From Mytilus trossulus (taxonomy: Eukaryota; Mollusca; Bivalvia; Mytilida; Mytilidae), in the NCBI RefSeq assembly GCF_036588685.1, contig NC_086384.1, positions 58,076,110 through 58,140,109 of the forward strand: a stretch of DNA of 64,000 bases, read 5' to 3'. A model generated the notes under the pieces. It saw nothing but the letters and a program-made list of their open reading frames with translations. It searched no databases and had not been told where the DNA came from. Each line of letters starts with the position of its first letter. The first letter of the stretch is position 1. Below, in pieces: positions 42,540 to 55,350 of this stretch. A program made the position numbers and the translations under genes.

Positions 42540-43755
42540 TTATGCTGAACATTATTGTTAATCACAGATGTTCACATATCTTTTCGCCAAGTAAACACGG
42601 GTAGTAAGGTCGTCATATCGAGGAGCGTTTAGTACAGTGATTTTGTCATAGTTTGGATAAGTTTGACATGGCTAATTTATGTTGCTTCCCCAAACTATTG
42701 CCTCAGTTCTATTCACACGAGCAGATAAAAAGCAAATAAGATGCTTGAATCTGTATTGGAGGTCAAACGATCTATATTAGAATTTTTGTTTCACGAAATG
42801 AACGCAGAATAAGCAAGATATCGGAATTGATATGGTTTGGTTAAGCGATTGACATGGTTCGGTTAAGAGTCTAGAAATTCGTCATGGTTTTGGTCAAGAT
42901 TGTAATGGTTTAGATAGACATAAATATATATATGTGTTTCACTTTAATACTGAAAATTTGATTGATAGCGCCTGTTATTGAACGAAGTTACACTAGATAT
43001 TAACTGCCTGAGAAGAAAAAAAGCCTATTTAACAAAATTTATTGGGTGTAATCGTCAAAGCGTAAAATAAACATGTCATGTTACTTTTTGTAAGTTTTCC
43101 ACAATATAAATATATAAATATATAAGTCACTGCTCTTTTAAACTAGCTTTCGATATAATTTTACAAAAAAAGAAGACAAAGCGTTGCTTCGGTTTCACAT
43201 ATAAATTTTCTCCATATGTCCATGCTTGACTCTGCCGGGGATATCATGAGCGGCATCACTAGTCAAATAGCTAAAGACTTCTACTAAAAGTGGCAGCCAG
43301 TCAAAAAGTAATTCTTGTTTTCCATTTCTTTTTTTTTCTAGAAAACTATACATGTGTTGGTTTTTCTTTATTTTAAATTTTGAACCAGTTTATGATGAAT
43401 AAAAGGAGATGTGGGGTTATAGATCCATGATATAGTAACCCAACTACAAAACTAACCAAAATATATTAAGAGGACATCATAAGTATTCAACCATTTACGA
43501 AACCGAATAGTTACGCGTGACATAGACAACAGTTTTAAAACTTATTGGTTTTAAAACTATAATAGGTGAAATTACAATAAAAAGTACTTTCAAAGTTCGA
43601 ATTAAAACTATGAAAGATCACAACTCCAATTTTGGATTTAAGCCGATATAATGTTCAAGTTTATCAATTATTATTACGATTCAATAAAAATCTTTGTAAT
43701 ATTGTATAAATGCATCGTTTTCATTTAATATTGTATAAATGCACCATTCATTTTT
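42540..43755. other. Left interior of the pogo-type element; no gene
   Basis: A cluster of GGTTTGGTTAAG and GGTTCGGTTAAG motifs at 42790-42910 is matched in inverse by AACCGAACCATG and AACCAAACCATG at 45980-46050, perhaps an internal inverted repeat. Confidence 0.35.
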
Positions 43756-43759
43756 TTAC

Positions 43760-43962
43760 ATAAATAAGGCCAAAAGTTTTCTCGTTTGGATTGTTTTACA
43801 TTGTCTTATCGGGGACTTTTATAGCCAACTATGCGGTATGGGCTTTGCTCATTGTTGAAGGCCGTACGGTGACCTATAGTTGTTAATGTTTGTGTTATTT
43901 TGGTCTTTTGCATATAGTAGTCTCATTGGCAATCATACCACATCTTCTTTTTTATATCGTGT
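43760..43962 (+). mobile_element. Family 1 retroelement 3' end
   Basis: The order TTTTCTCGTTTGGATTG, TCTTATCGGGGACTTTTATA, GAAGGCCGTACGGTGACC, CAATCATACCACATCTTCTT gives the full terminal 200 bases. Confidence 0.85.
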
Positions 43963-44208
43963 ATAGTATCATCAAATTATTTTAAATATTTTACTTTTTA
44001 TGTAATATAGTTTCTATACTATATGTAAAAAACTCCTGCTATCTAGTTTTAAGTATGAAGTGGTATATTTTTAAATGTGATTGAAAAAAGGATTGAAAAT
44101 CAAAGAAACACGTGTTATATTGTCTGCTACATGTACATTTAAACTGTTAATTTTGACCAGGCTAGACAAAAAAATCATCGTTTGTAATAGGACAGAACGC
44201 ATTATAAG

Positions 44209-44230
44209 ATGGACGAAGATGAAACAGATG
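44209..44230 (+). CDS. Candidate micro-gene, exon 1
   Basis: ATG plus seven acidic-rich codons (MDEDETD) lead into a perfect GTAAGT donor at 44231, phase 1. See exon 2. Confidence 0.3.
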
Positions 44231-44889
44231 GTAAGTTTGTTGATATCTATCACAAGTACACTTCATTTGAAGTTTTTAGAACATTCAATGATATTTTTAT
44301 GCTGTCTATATTTGCCGTTTATCATTTTTGCTTATTTAATTTTCAATTTACTAGGTCATATCAAATGTAAGATGACGCAGGAATGAGACAGCAAACCAAC
44401 AACACAAACATGAATTCTTCAACAATAGGATATATTAAATAGGCCAAACTCTGTATCTGCCTGTTTCTATAAAATGGGTAAATGAATTGGACAGAGACAA
44501 CCAGAGATCTGAAACCATCAAACTATTATCAGTATAGCGTAAAACAGTAAGGTATGACATAGGACAACTTGTCGCGTCACTAGGTTCTGAACATATTTGG
44601 TGAGTCGCAACTTCGGAATTCAGTAAATATGTTTTTGAAATTAAATGTGTAAAACCCTTCCTTTCACAATAGTTAGCACTTCTAAATGCCTGTTTGGTGT
44701 CTGCGTTGAAAACTTATATTTTCATGATTTCGTAGTTTATAACTTCTTTTCAATTTGTGTAACTAAATATGTTTAGCATAAAAACAACACAGTCAAATTC
44801 ATAATTGTTTTTTTTTTTGTTATTTATTTGCACGATAAGGCTCCAAATTTTACACACATGCATTGAATTGGACTCATACAATTTTTCAG

Positions 44890-44978
44890 AGGCAATTGCA
44901 TCTATTGCTCCTCTAGACGGGTCATTTGAAGCTGTTGGTGATACTGATTCATTTCTTGCATTCATAAAGTTTAAATAA
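44890..44978 (+). CDS. Candidate micro-gene, exon 2
   Basis: After acceptor AATTTTTCAG the frame that fits the donor at 44230 reads EAIASIAPLDGS, then FEAVGDTDSFLAFIKFK and TAA. Joined, the peptide would be 36 residues, acidic at the start. The match of phase, donor and acceptor is good, but no homologue is known to me. It lies inside the pogo-type element, so it could be an accessory exon of that element. Confidence 0.3.
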
Positions 44979-45669
44979 TTTATTGTCTCTGATAATGACA
45001 TTTTAAGATATCATAACATGCTCTTTTATGGTACTGACGAATTCCTGGAGCACCATGTGCAAATCCGTCATATGGGTTCACGATTGCACTTTTACATTTA
45101 GCAGTAGATCTTCGGGGTTGGTCAAACATTGCATGGCTGCTGACATGAATAAACGTAGTATTGTTTAATTAGTTCTTTAGGATTCAAGTTTATAATATGA
45201 CTGCGGCAATAACAGATTTAAAAATTAAGAAACAAATATTGAAAAATAGGATCCTCTCAATATTGTTTCATGTAATGCTATTAAATGAAACTACAGTGTT
45301 AAATATATATTGTTTTTTATTGCTAGACATAATCCAAAGATGCTCACAATATTGGCAGCAGAATTCCATCCTGAAATTTGAAAGAAGCTATCTAAGAATC
45401 ATGACTTTTTATATCATTTGTTGTTTGTTTGAAACTAGGTCCCACTCAATATCAGTACTTTATTTGTGTTTTTAGTGTTTCTGTTACTTGATTGTTTTGT
45501 TTAAACCCGATCTGGTGAGTTTTACATGTGTTGCATGGTTAAGGCGAAGAAGAGGTTGAGAAGCCCACAAACATGTTTTACTCCGCAACATTTTGTTTAT
45601 AGTCTCAAGTTAAGTGTCTGTAATGCCGTGAATATCGTATGTTACTGTGTATCATATTTTGCTATTTAT

Positions 45670-45880
45670 TTTGGACAGAAATTAGGCTGATGGTTTTCTA
45701 ATTGGAATTCCTATACATTGAATTTTGTCGCAGCCTTTTATATCTTGCTAAGAAATATGGTTTTGCTCATTGTTGAATGCTGAAGGCCTCTTGATGACAA
45801 ATAGCTGCTAACATCTACGTCATTTGATCTCAGGTGGATAGTTATATCATTGGCAATCATATTGCATCTACTTATAACAT
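45670..45880 (+). mobile_element. Degenerate family 1 retroelement 3' end
   Basis: GGTTTTGCTCATTGTTGAA, then GGTGGATAGTTATATCATTG and GGCAATCATATTGCATCTAC follow the family 1 order with many changes. Confidence 0.6.
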
Positions 45881-46849
45881 ATAACTACATTGTATGTGCG
45901 TTCTTATGTCTTTTTGTGTTTCAAATGGAACGATTTTTGTTCATTTTGATACTCACTCTTCATTATACACGACAAGAATTACATAACCGAACCATGTCGA
46001 ACATGAACTTAACCATGACACGAATGAACCAAACCATGACACAGATATTTCAGAAATTTTGAATTGATTGCAAAAGTAGGTATTTTTCAGAATAATTGAC
46101 CGCAGTGTTATATCACGAAGATATATGTGATGTAACAGACTGTAAGAAAATAACCTTTTTTATACACGATAAACCAATTAGCAAGTTTAAATTTTGACAT
46201 ACGCAAGCTTTGTTCTGTGTTATATCATTAACCATATGATACAACTTGTGATGTACTAACATATTTACTTTATACAAATGTACTTACCAGCTTGCATTAA
46301 TGATCAGAAGTTCCGTTTACAAAATATCCCAATGTTTACATTTTTGCATTGATTGTCATCAAAAAGACTTAACACCGTCATGTCAAACTTAGGTTTGTTC
46401 AAATCTATGCATTTAGTTATGTTTTCTGTGATTGAATACACAATTCTTAACTGATGTAACTTGTAAAGGGGATCTAGAAACTAATATTTATTACTAGAAC
46501 TTATGTGTTGTGCATGCTGACTTTGGGGATCTAGAAACTTAATTGAACATCGACCACGTGCAGAAGATTAGTGTAGAACGAGGCCCGGCTTGGGTAATTA
46601 TATTTTTAACTTAAAAAGAAAATAAATTACAATATTAAAAGTTGATAATCGCATGTTTGGCTTCTTAGTCCTTTTATGCATACACGCGAAGTTGAGAAAA
46701 ATAAAAATAAATTCATCATAAAGGCTTGGCTTGTGGTATATTGTTAAAAATAAATTTAATTACACATCTTATAAATTAGCTTTGATTAGCAAAGACTCAT
46801 TTGGTTATAGATAGGAATGATATTTTTTTTAACCCATTAAGTAAAAAAA

Positions 46850-48281
46850 ATGTCAATTTGGAAGTTTGTCACAAAGAAACGCTCCCCTGTCGATATCGTC
46901 TCGAGGTTGCCCAATCCTGATAACGCTACCAACAAAGATGCAGCTAATAAAATTAGAGCCGCTAACACTGAAATTGTCAACTCTCTTGCTACTGAAGAGT
47001 CAACTACCAGCACAAAACGGGGGGTCAAGAGAAAATCCAGCAACAACCACTACACACCAGAGACCCGTGCTAAAATAGCTAAATACGCCACTGAACATGG
47101 CAATGTTGCCGCTGCCCGCAAATTTAGCAAAGACCTCCAACTTGACATTAAAGAAAGTGCAGTAAGAGCCATGAAAAAGAAATATCTTGTTCACTCAAAA
47201 GAATCCAACCACCAACCTGTCAATGCGTTGACACCAGAAAAACGTGGTAGACCGCTACTACTTGGTGATTTAGACAAAGATGTAGCAGCCCACATACGCA
47301 GCATCAGAGAAGCCGGTGGCATCGTAAACTAAGCTATCGTTATTGCAACAGCAAAAACCCAACACTACTCAGTGAAGCTGGTGGATCGATTCATATCACC
47401 AAGACATGGGCCGTATCCTTCCTATAAAGACTCGGGTACGTCAAGCGAAAAGGTACCAAAGCAGCCAGAATACTACCAGATGACTTTGAGCACCAAAAAA
47501 GTTAATTTCATCGTATCATCAACGAGACCGTTACAAAGTACCAAGTGCCTCCACAACTTATCTTCAACTTTGACCAGACCGGGTTGAAGATCGGAAGATC
47601 GTCCCTGTATCTAACTGGACATTAGAGATGGAGGGCTCAAAGCAAGTTGATCTCATCGGTTTAGCAGATAAACGTGAGATAACAGGTCTACTAGGTAGCA
47701 CATCAGATGGTTGTCTCTTACCACCTCAGGTTTTATACCAAGGTAAAACAGACCAGTGCCATGCTAAATATCCGTTTCCCTCCGACTGGGACGTTTTCCA
47801 CACAGACAGCCACTGGAGTAAGGAACAGAGTATGGTGCGATACATTGAGACTGTCCTTGTGCCGTATACCGACAAAGTAAAAGAAGAGTTAGACCTGCTG
47901 ATACGACAGCAGTCAATTGCCATATTTGATGTTTTCCGTGCACACAGGTGTCAATAAGTCCTAGATGCTTTGTCTAAATCTCGAATTCAACATGTTTTCG
48001 TACCCGCGGGTTGTACTGGGGAACTTCAACCAATGGATCTCAGCGTGAATGGTGAGCTCAAAGCTGCCATGAAAAACGAATTCAAGAACTGGTACGCAGA
48101 TATGGTTGCTGAAGATCTTAAAGATTCATCCACCATCAACAAGGTTGACTTAAGACTTTCTGTTCTCAAGCCGTTACATGCTAAGTGGTTGAGTAAAGTG
48201 TTCCACGACTTGAAGTCAAGGAGAGACATTATCTTGCTAGGTTGGAAAAAGTCTGGTATAAGTGACTGTATAAAGTGTTAA
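46850..48281 (+). pseudogene. Pogo/Tigger-like transposase, decayed
   Basis: The N-terminal part (46850-47332, 160 codons) has a basic region (KRGVKRKSSNN), then TPETRAKIAKYATEHGN, a CENP-B/pogo-type helix-turn-helix. A stop at 47332 and frameshifts follow. The pieces continue as SEAGGSIHITKTWAVSF (shifted), FNFDQTG with the first catalytic Asp, and QVDLIGLADKREITG. Next come VLYQGKTDQCHAKYPFPSDW, IAIFDVFRAHR with the second Asp, and ELQPMDLSVNGELKAAMKNE with the third acid. The C-terminal frame ends at 48281. Three or more disabling changes make it inactive; the order is that of DDE superfamily endonucleases. Confidence 0.9.
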
Positions 48282-48917
48282 ATTGTATTTTTAATGAACT
48301 ACATGTAATGTTGAACTTGTGTAAATTGACTCTTGAAAAACTTTTGCCGTACTTTGCTTTATGAACAATATTATCTTATGATGATCTTTGTTATTTTGTT
48401 ATTGATTATTTATTTATTATAATAAATAGTATTATATAACTTGTTTTTATTTCAAAAGTTGCAAAAAGTTATACTGAAAATACACATGCTCCACTGAACA
48501 ATAACAAACAATATTAACAAAATAAAATAACATCGTAATTTGTCACTTGATATAATAATCGAACAGCATTCAAAAGTAATTACTAGTACTAGTATCCCAT
48601 TCATATAAGTTCCAGGCAGTATTGTTCAATCATAAACATATTACAGACACATTACTAATTAAAAGTCGAAGTGTTATAAAAATGTCACCTGACTTCACTG
48701 ATTACACCGGTTAGCGGAAATAAGTTGTTAAAACATATTACCCTTAAATGCCCCAGGTGAAAGGTTAAATACATCACACCACTGAACAAAGGGAGATAAA
48801 TCAATCACAAATTGACATTGGAAAAATGAAAGTAAGAATGAGAGGTTTAATTATTGCGATCGTCCGACTCTCGCATTATTCGCATTAATAAAAACCTCGC
48901 AATAATTTCTGAATTTA

Positions 48918-49605
48918 CAGTATTCCACATCTTTTGATTGTCTGCATCTTCAGGGTAGTCTCTGTGACATATATTCCACATCTTTTTTTATTATCTGTGT
49001 CTTAAGGGAAAAGTCTCATTGACTTGTGTTCCATTTCTTTTTATTATCTGCGTCGTGATGCTATAGTCTCTTTGACGTATATCACACATCTTGTTTTTAT
49101 CTGCGTTGTAAGGGTATAATCTGATCAAAGTCTTATTAACGTATATCACACATCTTTTTATCATCTGCGTCGTAAGGGAAAGTCTCATTAACGTATTTTC
49201 TATATCTTTTATTATCTGTGAGTGTATAGTCTCATTGACGTATATCACACATCTTCTCAATATCTTCGTCGTAAGAGTATAGTCTCATTGACATACACTA
49301 CATATCGGTTTATTATCTGCGTCGTAAGACTATAGTCTCATTGACATATACAACACATCGTTTTATTATCTGCGTCGAAAGTGCATAGTCTCATTGACGT
49401 ATATTCCACATCTTTTTATTATCTGCGATGTAAGGGAATAGTCTCATTGACGTAAATTTAATACTTTTTTATTATCTGTGTCGTAAGGGTATAGTCTCAT
49501 TGATGTATATTACATGTTTTTATCATCTGCGTCGTAAGGGTATTGTCTCATTGACGTACATTCACCACCTTCTTTATTATCTGCGTCGTAAGGGTATAGT
49601 ATTAT
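48918..49605. repeat. 53-bp satellite, block 6
   Basis: About 13 units after the pogo-type element, the continuation of block 5. Confidence 0.95.
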
Positions 49606-50045
49606 TGAAGATGTGGTATGAGTGCCAATTAGCCAAAACTCCATCAAAACGAGAATTTATCAAGTAAACCTTTATAGGTTAAATTACAGTCTTCAACACG
49701 GAGATTTGCCTCACATAGAACAGCAAGCTATAAAGTGCCTCAAAAATAACTTGTTTAAAACATTAAAACGGTTAAAACCAACGGTCTAATCTAAAGAAAA
49801 AACAGGAAACGCGTATGAACTACGACAACAATCGACAAATATTGTACATCAGATGATTCCTGACTAAGGAGAGATTCAAACAATTGCACACTATAACAAA
49901 TGAATTGACATGTCATAATTCAATCAAAAAACATATTTACTCAAGTGAACATACACTGAACGAATACATTTGATCGATGACAAACTTTTTTTACTTGTTT
50001 TTTTCTCGTTTTGTTTCTGTCTCCGTCACATATATCACATCTTTG
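49605..50045. repeat. GTGCCAATTAGCC repeat, copy 4
   Basis: The longest copy: GATGTGGTATGAGTGCCAAT, GTCTTCAACACGGAGATT, ACGCGTATGAACTACGACAA, CAGATGATTCCTGACTAAGG, CGAATACATTTGATCGATGA. Confidence 0.85.
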
Positions 50046-50124
50046 TCTTATGTTTTGTGGTCATGACGTACTATATCACTGACGTTTATTTCACATATCA
50101 TTTTTCGTTTGCAATTAATGTCAT

Positions 50125-50440
50125 TGACCTATAAAGTAAAGGCAACAGTAGTATACCGCTGTTCAAAACTCATAAATCCATGGACAAAAACAAAATCGGG
50201 GTAACAAACTAAAACCGAGGGAAACGCATCAAATATAAGAGGAAAACAACGACACAACACCGAAACGGACCAAGCAACAGACAAAACACCACGAGAATAA
50301 CAAATATAACATCAAAACCAAATACATGAATTTGGGATAGACAAGTACCGTGCCACGTCTTATCTCAATAACTCAAAATTAAGAGAAAACATAAACGACT
50401 CAACGTTAAAATGCAACACACACAGAAACGAACAATATTA
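50125..50440 (+). repeat. Dispersed repeat, AAAAATCGGGG family, copy 2
   Basis: It shares order with 16965-17125 and is longer, adding GACGCGT-less tail blocks such as CAAGTACCGTGCCACGTC and CAACGTTAAAATGC. Confidence 0.65.
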
Positions 50441-51490
50441 TAACAATGGCCATCTTCCTGACTTGGTACAGGACACTTTTAAAGGGGAATAAAAGTGGTG
50501 GGTTGAACCTGGTTTTATGGCATGCCAAACCTCGCACTTTAATGGCAAAGTTAAATATAACATTGAAATGACAACCTAATATTACAGGACTACAATACAA
50601 ATAAAAAGGAGAACATATTAGACAAAGAAAAGCATGATTAATAGATAACAAAAAGCATCAGGTTTAAAATTCAATAACGTATACCTTTTTGGCTTTCTTT
50701 TTCTGGCCTTAGTTTTCGCAAAGATGTAAAATATTAAAGGTGGTTTCTACGACGTTAAGTGGCTAATATAGGACCAGACAGGAGAAAATTGAAGTTCTTC
50801 GTACATTTATGTCTACCAAAACAGATATGAGGTTGGGTTTGGTTGTTGTTAATGATATAAGGGACAATGAACTGAAGAATAATAATGACAAACTTTAATT
50901 TTATTTTTTTTTTTATATTGAGGTCAGTTGAAGATAAAAGACATACACACATATCATTAAACTTTCTACAATAATCTTTATTGCAAACGCAAAACACTCG
51001 CGGTGAGTTAAAATGCAAAAATTACACATTGTGTTACATGAACAAAAAACATACAACATTTCAAAAAGTTCAAATTAATAATAAATACATACAACAATAG
51101 TTGCGGGTTCATAAAGGGTGCTCTTAAATGAGCCATTAACAACACGTCCTTGACGTATACAAAATTTTCAACAAATTGCATGAATAGCTGTTTCTTTAAG
51201 CGGCAATCATGTATTACAAACACAAACAACTACAAGCATTTAGTTATAACAAATTTTGAACCTTTAAGATCGTATTGTTGTAATTCTGTAATATAAATCA
51301 TAATTCATTTAGTTGAATATTCGGGTGATAACACGAACCCATAAATTAATTTCGAATGACTCTGTGTAAACAAATCTGAATCGAATGAACTTATTACAGC
51401 CGATTGTATTAAGAGTGTAGGTAAAGGTAATATAATTGGTTAATTTGCTTGCTAGGTGAACCGGGAAGTCATTATTAGGTAATGTATACA
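50441..51490. other. No gene seen
   Basis: AT-rich. Several short minus-strand frames (for example 50755-51018) lack domains, splice context or shared repeats. Confidence 0.4.
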
Positions 51491-51494
51491 AACA

Positions 51495-52695
51495 CACATT
51501 CATTGATCTACAATCTGTCGATACATGTTTCTTGACATTGCACTAGGTCGTGTTTTTCACTGACTGTTAATGATGTCTTTACACTAAATCCATTGGATGT
51601 TGGATGTGTACAGATTGATAATTCAGTCTTAGAGGCATGATTTTCTTTTATTAGTTGTTAGTGGCTTTGAACTAGCTGTCACTTAACTGCGAGTACTCTC
51701 ATATCTGTTCATTGTGTCTTTTTGCTGTTGGGATGTACAAGTACCCGGCCACGTCCACTTGTATTTTGTCTATCTGATGTTTTAAGCCTTTTTTCAACTG
51801 ATTTTTATAGTTCTTATATTGTACAGGTGTACCACTGTCCCAGGTTAGGGGAGGGGTTGGGATCCCGCTAAAATGTTTAACCCCGCCACATTATAAAATT
51901 GAGAATGGAATATGTTTGAATGTGCCTGTCCCAAGTAAGGAGCCTTTAATTCAGTGGTTGTCGTTTGTTTATGTGTTACATATTTGTGTTTCGTTCATTT
52001 TTGTAATATATAATGAGGCCATTAGTTTTTTCGTTTGAATTGTTTTACACTTTCATTTCGGGGCCTTTTATAGCTGACTAATCAGTTTAATTCAGGTCAG
52101 GAGCTGTCATGTCAGTTAACTGCTAGTAGTCTGTTGTTATTCATGTATAAATGTCATTTTGTTACATCTTCTGACATTGGACTCGGACTTCCCTTGAACG
52201 GAATTTTAATGTGCGTATTGTTATGCGCTAACTTTTCTAAATCGGCTAGAGGTATAGGGGGAGAGTTGAGATCTCATAAACATGTTTAACCCCGCCGCAA
52301 TTTTGCACCTGTCCTAAGTCAGGAGCATCTGGCCTTTGATAGTCATGTATGATTTGTAATCTTAGTTTCTTGTGTATAATTCGGAGTTAAGTATGACGTC
52401 CATTATCACTGTACTAGTATACATATTTTTCAAGGGACCACATGAAGGACTCTTAAGGGTGTGGGAGTTTCTCGCTACATTGAAGATCCATTGGTGGCCT
52501 TCTGTTGTTGTCTGCTCTATGGTCGAGTTGTTGTCGCTTTGACTCATTTCCAATTTCCTTTATCAATTTAATTTTATTTGTTCATTGTTGAAGGCCGTAC
52601 GGTGACCTGTAGTTGTTATTGTGTGTTTCATTTTGGTTTCTTGTGGAGAGTTGTCTCATAAGCAATTGTATCACATCCTCTTTTTTATATATACT
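51495..52695 (+). mobile_element. Family 1 retroelement 3' UTR, interrupted
   Basis: The copy starts CATTCATTGATCTACAATCT, passes CCACTGTCCCAGGTTAGG and ends ATCACATCCTCTTTTTTATA. Between about 52083 and 52575 another repeat is inserted. There is no reverse transcriptase; it is truncated in the UTR. Confidence 0.8.
52083..52575 (+). repeat. Dispersed repeat, GTTTCTCGCTACATTGAA family, copy 2
   Basis: The copy contains CATCTGGCCTTTGATAGTC, TATGACGTCCATTATCACTG, TTTCTCGCTACATTGAAGAT and GGTCGAGTTGTTGTC, inserted in the family 1 UTR. It may itself be a retroelement tail. Confidence 0.7.
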
Positions 52696-53099
52696 TCCCT
52701 ATTTTCTAAATATTAACACACGAATACACTTAAAACATGTCATACAGTTTAATATAAATAGAACTTCTAATAGCTTAATCTGTGGTTTGTCGTCAAGTGA
52801 CAAATATGTCATGCCTATTCAGCACGAGAACAAATGAGCAGTCTATATTGAATGTAAGTTTTTCAGGATGAAATGAAATGAAAACCGGAAACAGTCAATG
52901 AGACAGCAAACCGACAACACCATACTATTTTTAATGTGTTTAGATTTTATTTCAAACTAACACATTCGTATAGAATATTTGTTTCGAATACTAAAAATAA
53001 TGACTTAAATAAAAATGTCCTCTTTAACAATGTATAAATGGTTTTAAAAGATATCATGCAATATGATTTGAATTTTGTTTTCTTCTTCAAACATCAAAC

Positions 53100-53440
53100 A
53101 GTTGTTGTGTCCTGTTAAATTGTTATACGATGATGACTGATGTTCCCATATTTTGACTATTTTATTGATTGTGACTGTTTATTTAACGCATCATGTAAAT
53201 GTAACGGAATTTGATGAGACTGTTATTAAAGTGAGAGGGTTAGCGCTATAGAACCAGGTTTAATCCACCATTTTCTACATTTGAAAATGCCTGTACCAAG
53301 TCAGGAATATGACAGTTCTTGTCCATTCGTTTTAGATGCGTTTTGTTTTTTGATTTTGCCATGTGATTATGGACTTTCCAAATTGATTTTCCTCTGAGTT
53401 CAGTATTTTTGTGATTTTACTTTTTAGTGTATATGTATCA
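53100..53440 (+). repeat. Dispersed repeat, CTGTACCAAGTCAGGAAT family, long copy
   Basis: The copy includes TTATTGATTGTGACTGTTTA, AACCAGGTTTAATCCACCAT, CCTGTACCAAGTCAGGAATA and GATTTTGCCATGTGATTATG. Confidence 0.8.
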
Positions 53441-53723
53441 AAGAACAACACATCTTTACAGCATTACTTTAAATTCCCATATAACGTTGATTTGTTGTCA
53501 CACATAAAGCGTTGAGCACACCAAACATCTACATAACAAATGTGTTAATATTGTCTGTAACCTAAATACGGACTACAACTGTACAGATCCTGACAATCAG
53601 TTTAAAAAGGTAGATAGTAAATAAAACAAAAGTAAACAAAAGATTTTTTTTTAATAACAAAATACACAAACAGATCCGAGTCCATATACACTCATTGTCT
53701 GAAAGAATAATTCATGTTTATTT

Positions 53724-54544
53724 CTATCGCTTTTTGACGTCAAAAAGAAAAGCATCACAATCATTACAAACAAGCAGAATATTTTCTTTTTTGTCAAAAT
53801 AAATTCCCCACGGTTTATCCAATCCATCTGATTGAGTAAGAAGTTCTCTATGATGTCTACCATCATCTGATACAACTACTACAATGTCTTTCTTAACATC
53901 AGTCACATAAACATTCCCCTCATCATCTGTTGTTACACTAGTTAAATCTTGAAATTCATCATTTTTAAATTTCCACATTACTTTTCCATCTAACGAGCAG
54001 CAGTATATTGATGTATCGTCTATACAGACCAACCTGTCTCTGTCTACTGTAATGTCGTTGATATCGTCTGTAGGTACCGGTATAGTATGTATTACTTTAC
54101 CTGTCAGGTCCATCACATCTATTATACTCCTTTCAATAACAACGTACAGGTTATTATCATTATATGATATTCCGTAGCAGTGACGACTGGTGTTGATTGT
54201 ACTGGTGACAGAACGTGTAGATATATTTATTATCAGTACGATTCTGTGATAACCATAGGATACTGCTACAGTATTACTATCTATCTCTGTTATATAACCT
54301 GGTGTGTAGGACAGAGGAATGTGATAGATATCAGTACCGTCTGAATTATATATAATAAGTCGGTCATTAATTTGTTCGGTGAACACTAATGTATTGCCTG
54401 TTTTGATACAGCTAGAAATGTACAGATTTTCATTTGCTGTCTTTTTTATATTAAACTTTAAGCGCAAAGCGACAGAAACAGGAAGATTGTATTTGACAGG
54501 TGTTTGAGCTTGGGTGAATGAGTCTTCTGTGGTTGTTGTGTTTT
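53724..54544 (-). CDS. TRIM-like gene, C-terminal NHL-type propeller exon
   Basis: 821 nt after acceptor ATCTATTTCAG; 273 codons including the TGA at 53724. After a short linker (TTTEDSFTQAQTPVKYNLP) come six strand-rich blades: LYISSCIKTGNTLVFTEQ, YITEIDSNTVAVSYGYH, YGISYNDNNLYVVIERS, INDITVDRDRLVCIDDTS, LTSVTTDDEGNVYVTDV and PWGIYFDKKENILLVCND. This is the beta-propeller found at the end of many bivalve TRIM-type (RING/B-box/coiled-coil) ubiquitin-ligase-like proteins, which bivalves have in large numbers. The exon is intact. The RING, B-box and coiled-coil exons are not in the window and would lie beyond 64000. The phase matches the mini-exon at 61254. Confidence 0.8.
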
Positions 54545-55199
54545 CTGAAATAGATAAAAAAAAAACAACACAAGCTTTTAACAAATACCTGATAAAATGG
54601 ATTGAATGTTGTAACTTGTCTCTTGGTAAAGTGCACTATGAAACGTTAATTGGCAAAGAGGGGGTTAGAGTAGGATTTTGTTTTCGAAATTACTTCAGTT
54701 TACTCGATTGCTTATCATTGTTCGGCAGCTGTTTATTCACTTTTGCACAAAGAGTGTGTTAATGATAGACATTGAAAACAAAAGAGAAATGTGGTGAGTA
54801 TATTCGTGTACTGGACTGATTCAACAGAAGAAGGACTTGTTTTTTTCAAGCTATCTATGTTATGTTCTAGAAAGAAAAAAAATATTGTATAGGTATCCTC
54901 TGTCCTTTCTGCCATTAATTTTATTCAGCATATTGTTGGGTTTTAAGGATACATATGAATTTATTGTCTTTTTCGTTATTTTTCTCGGAAATCATAGAAC
55001 CAACGGATAAAAAAATCACAAAACGCTGAACAAACTTGTCACAATAATTAAAAGTAGACACACAAGAGATATTGGATAAATGGATTTATTGAGTGTTGCC
55101 TGTCCCTAACCAATTTACCCTCATTTTCCAGGAGCAGTCTTAATTTCCACGTCCTTAATACCGGACCCCTTTATTACAGAACCTACCTATTGTATTTAT

Positions 55200-55350
55200 T
55201 GTTAATTTTTTCTCGTCCTGAATATGCATGAAATATTTGCCACTGGACGTTAAGCAACCAACATCAAGTATGCTTAATTATGCCGGCTGCATACACTATG
55301 AAAATTATTACCATTTAGCACCATGATCAGTGTTCCTCAATTGTTCATCA
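55200..55350 (+). repeat. Dispersed repeat, TTTGCCACTGGACGT family
   Basis: The stretch contains CATGAAATATTTGCCACTGG and ACGTTAAGCAACCAACATC, related to 58333-59403. Confidence 0.65.

Larger units (their letters stand above)
42435..48920 (+). mobile_element. 6.5-kb pogo-type DNA transposon
   Basis: Identical 21-bp inverted ends (CTGTAAATTCAGAAATTATT and one more base) are each flanked by TA (42433-42434 and 48921-48922). The satellite unit reads through the empty site as ACATATATTCCACATC. A decayed pogo/Tigger-like transposase lies at 46850-48281. Retroelement tails (43760 and 45670) are inserted in the long left part. Confidence 0.88.

Noticed and set aside
50755-51229. Minus-strand frames of 73-87 codons
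   Set aside because: AT-rich composition, no ATG context or domain, no similarity to other parts of the window.
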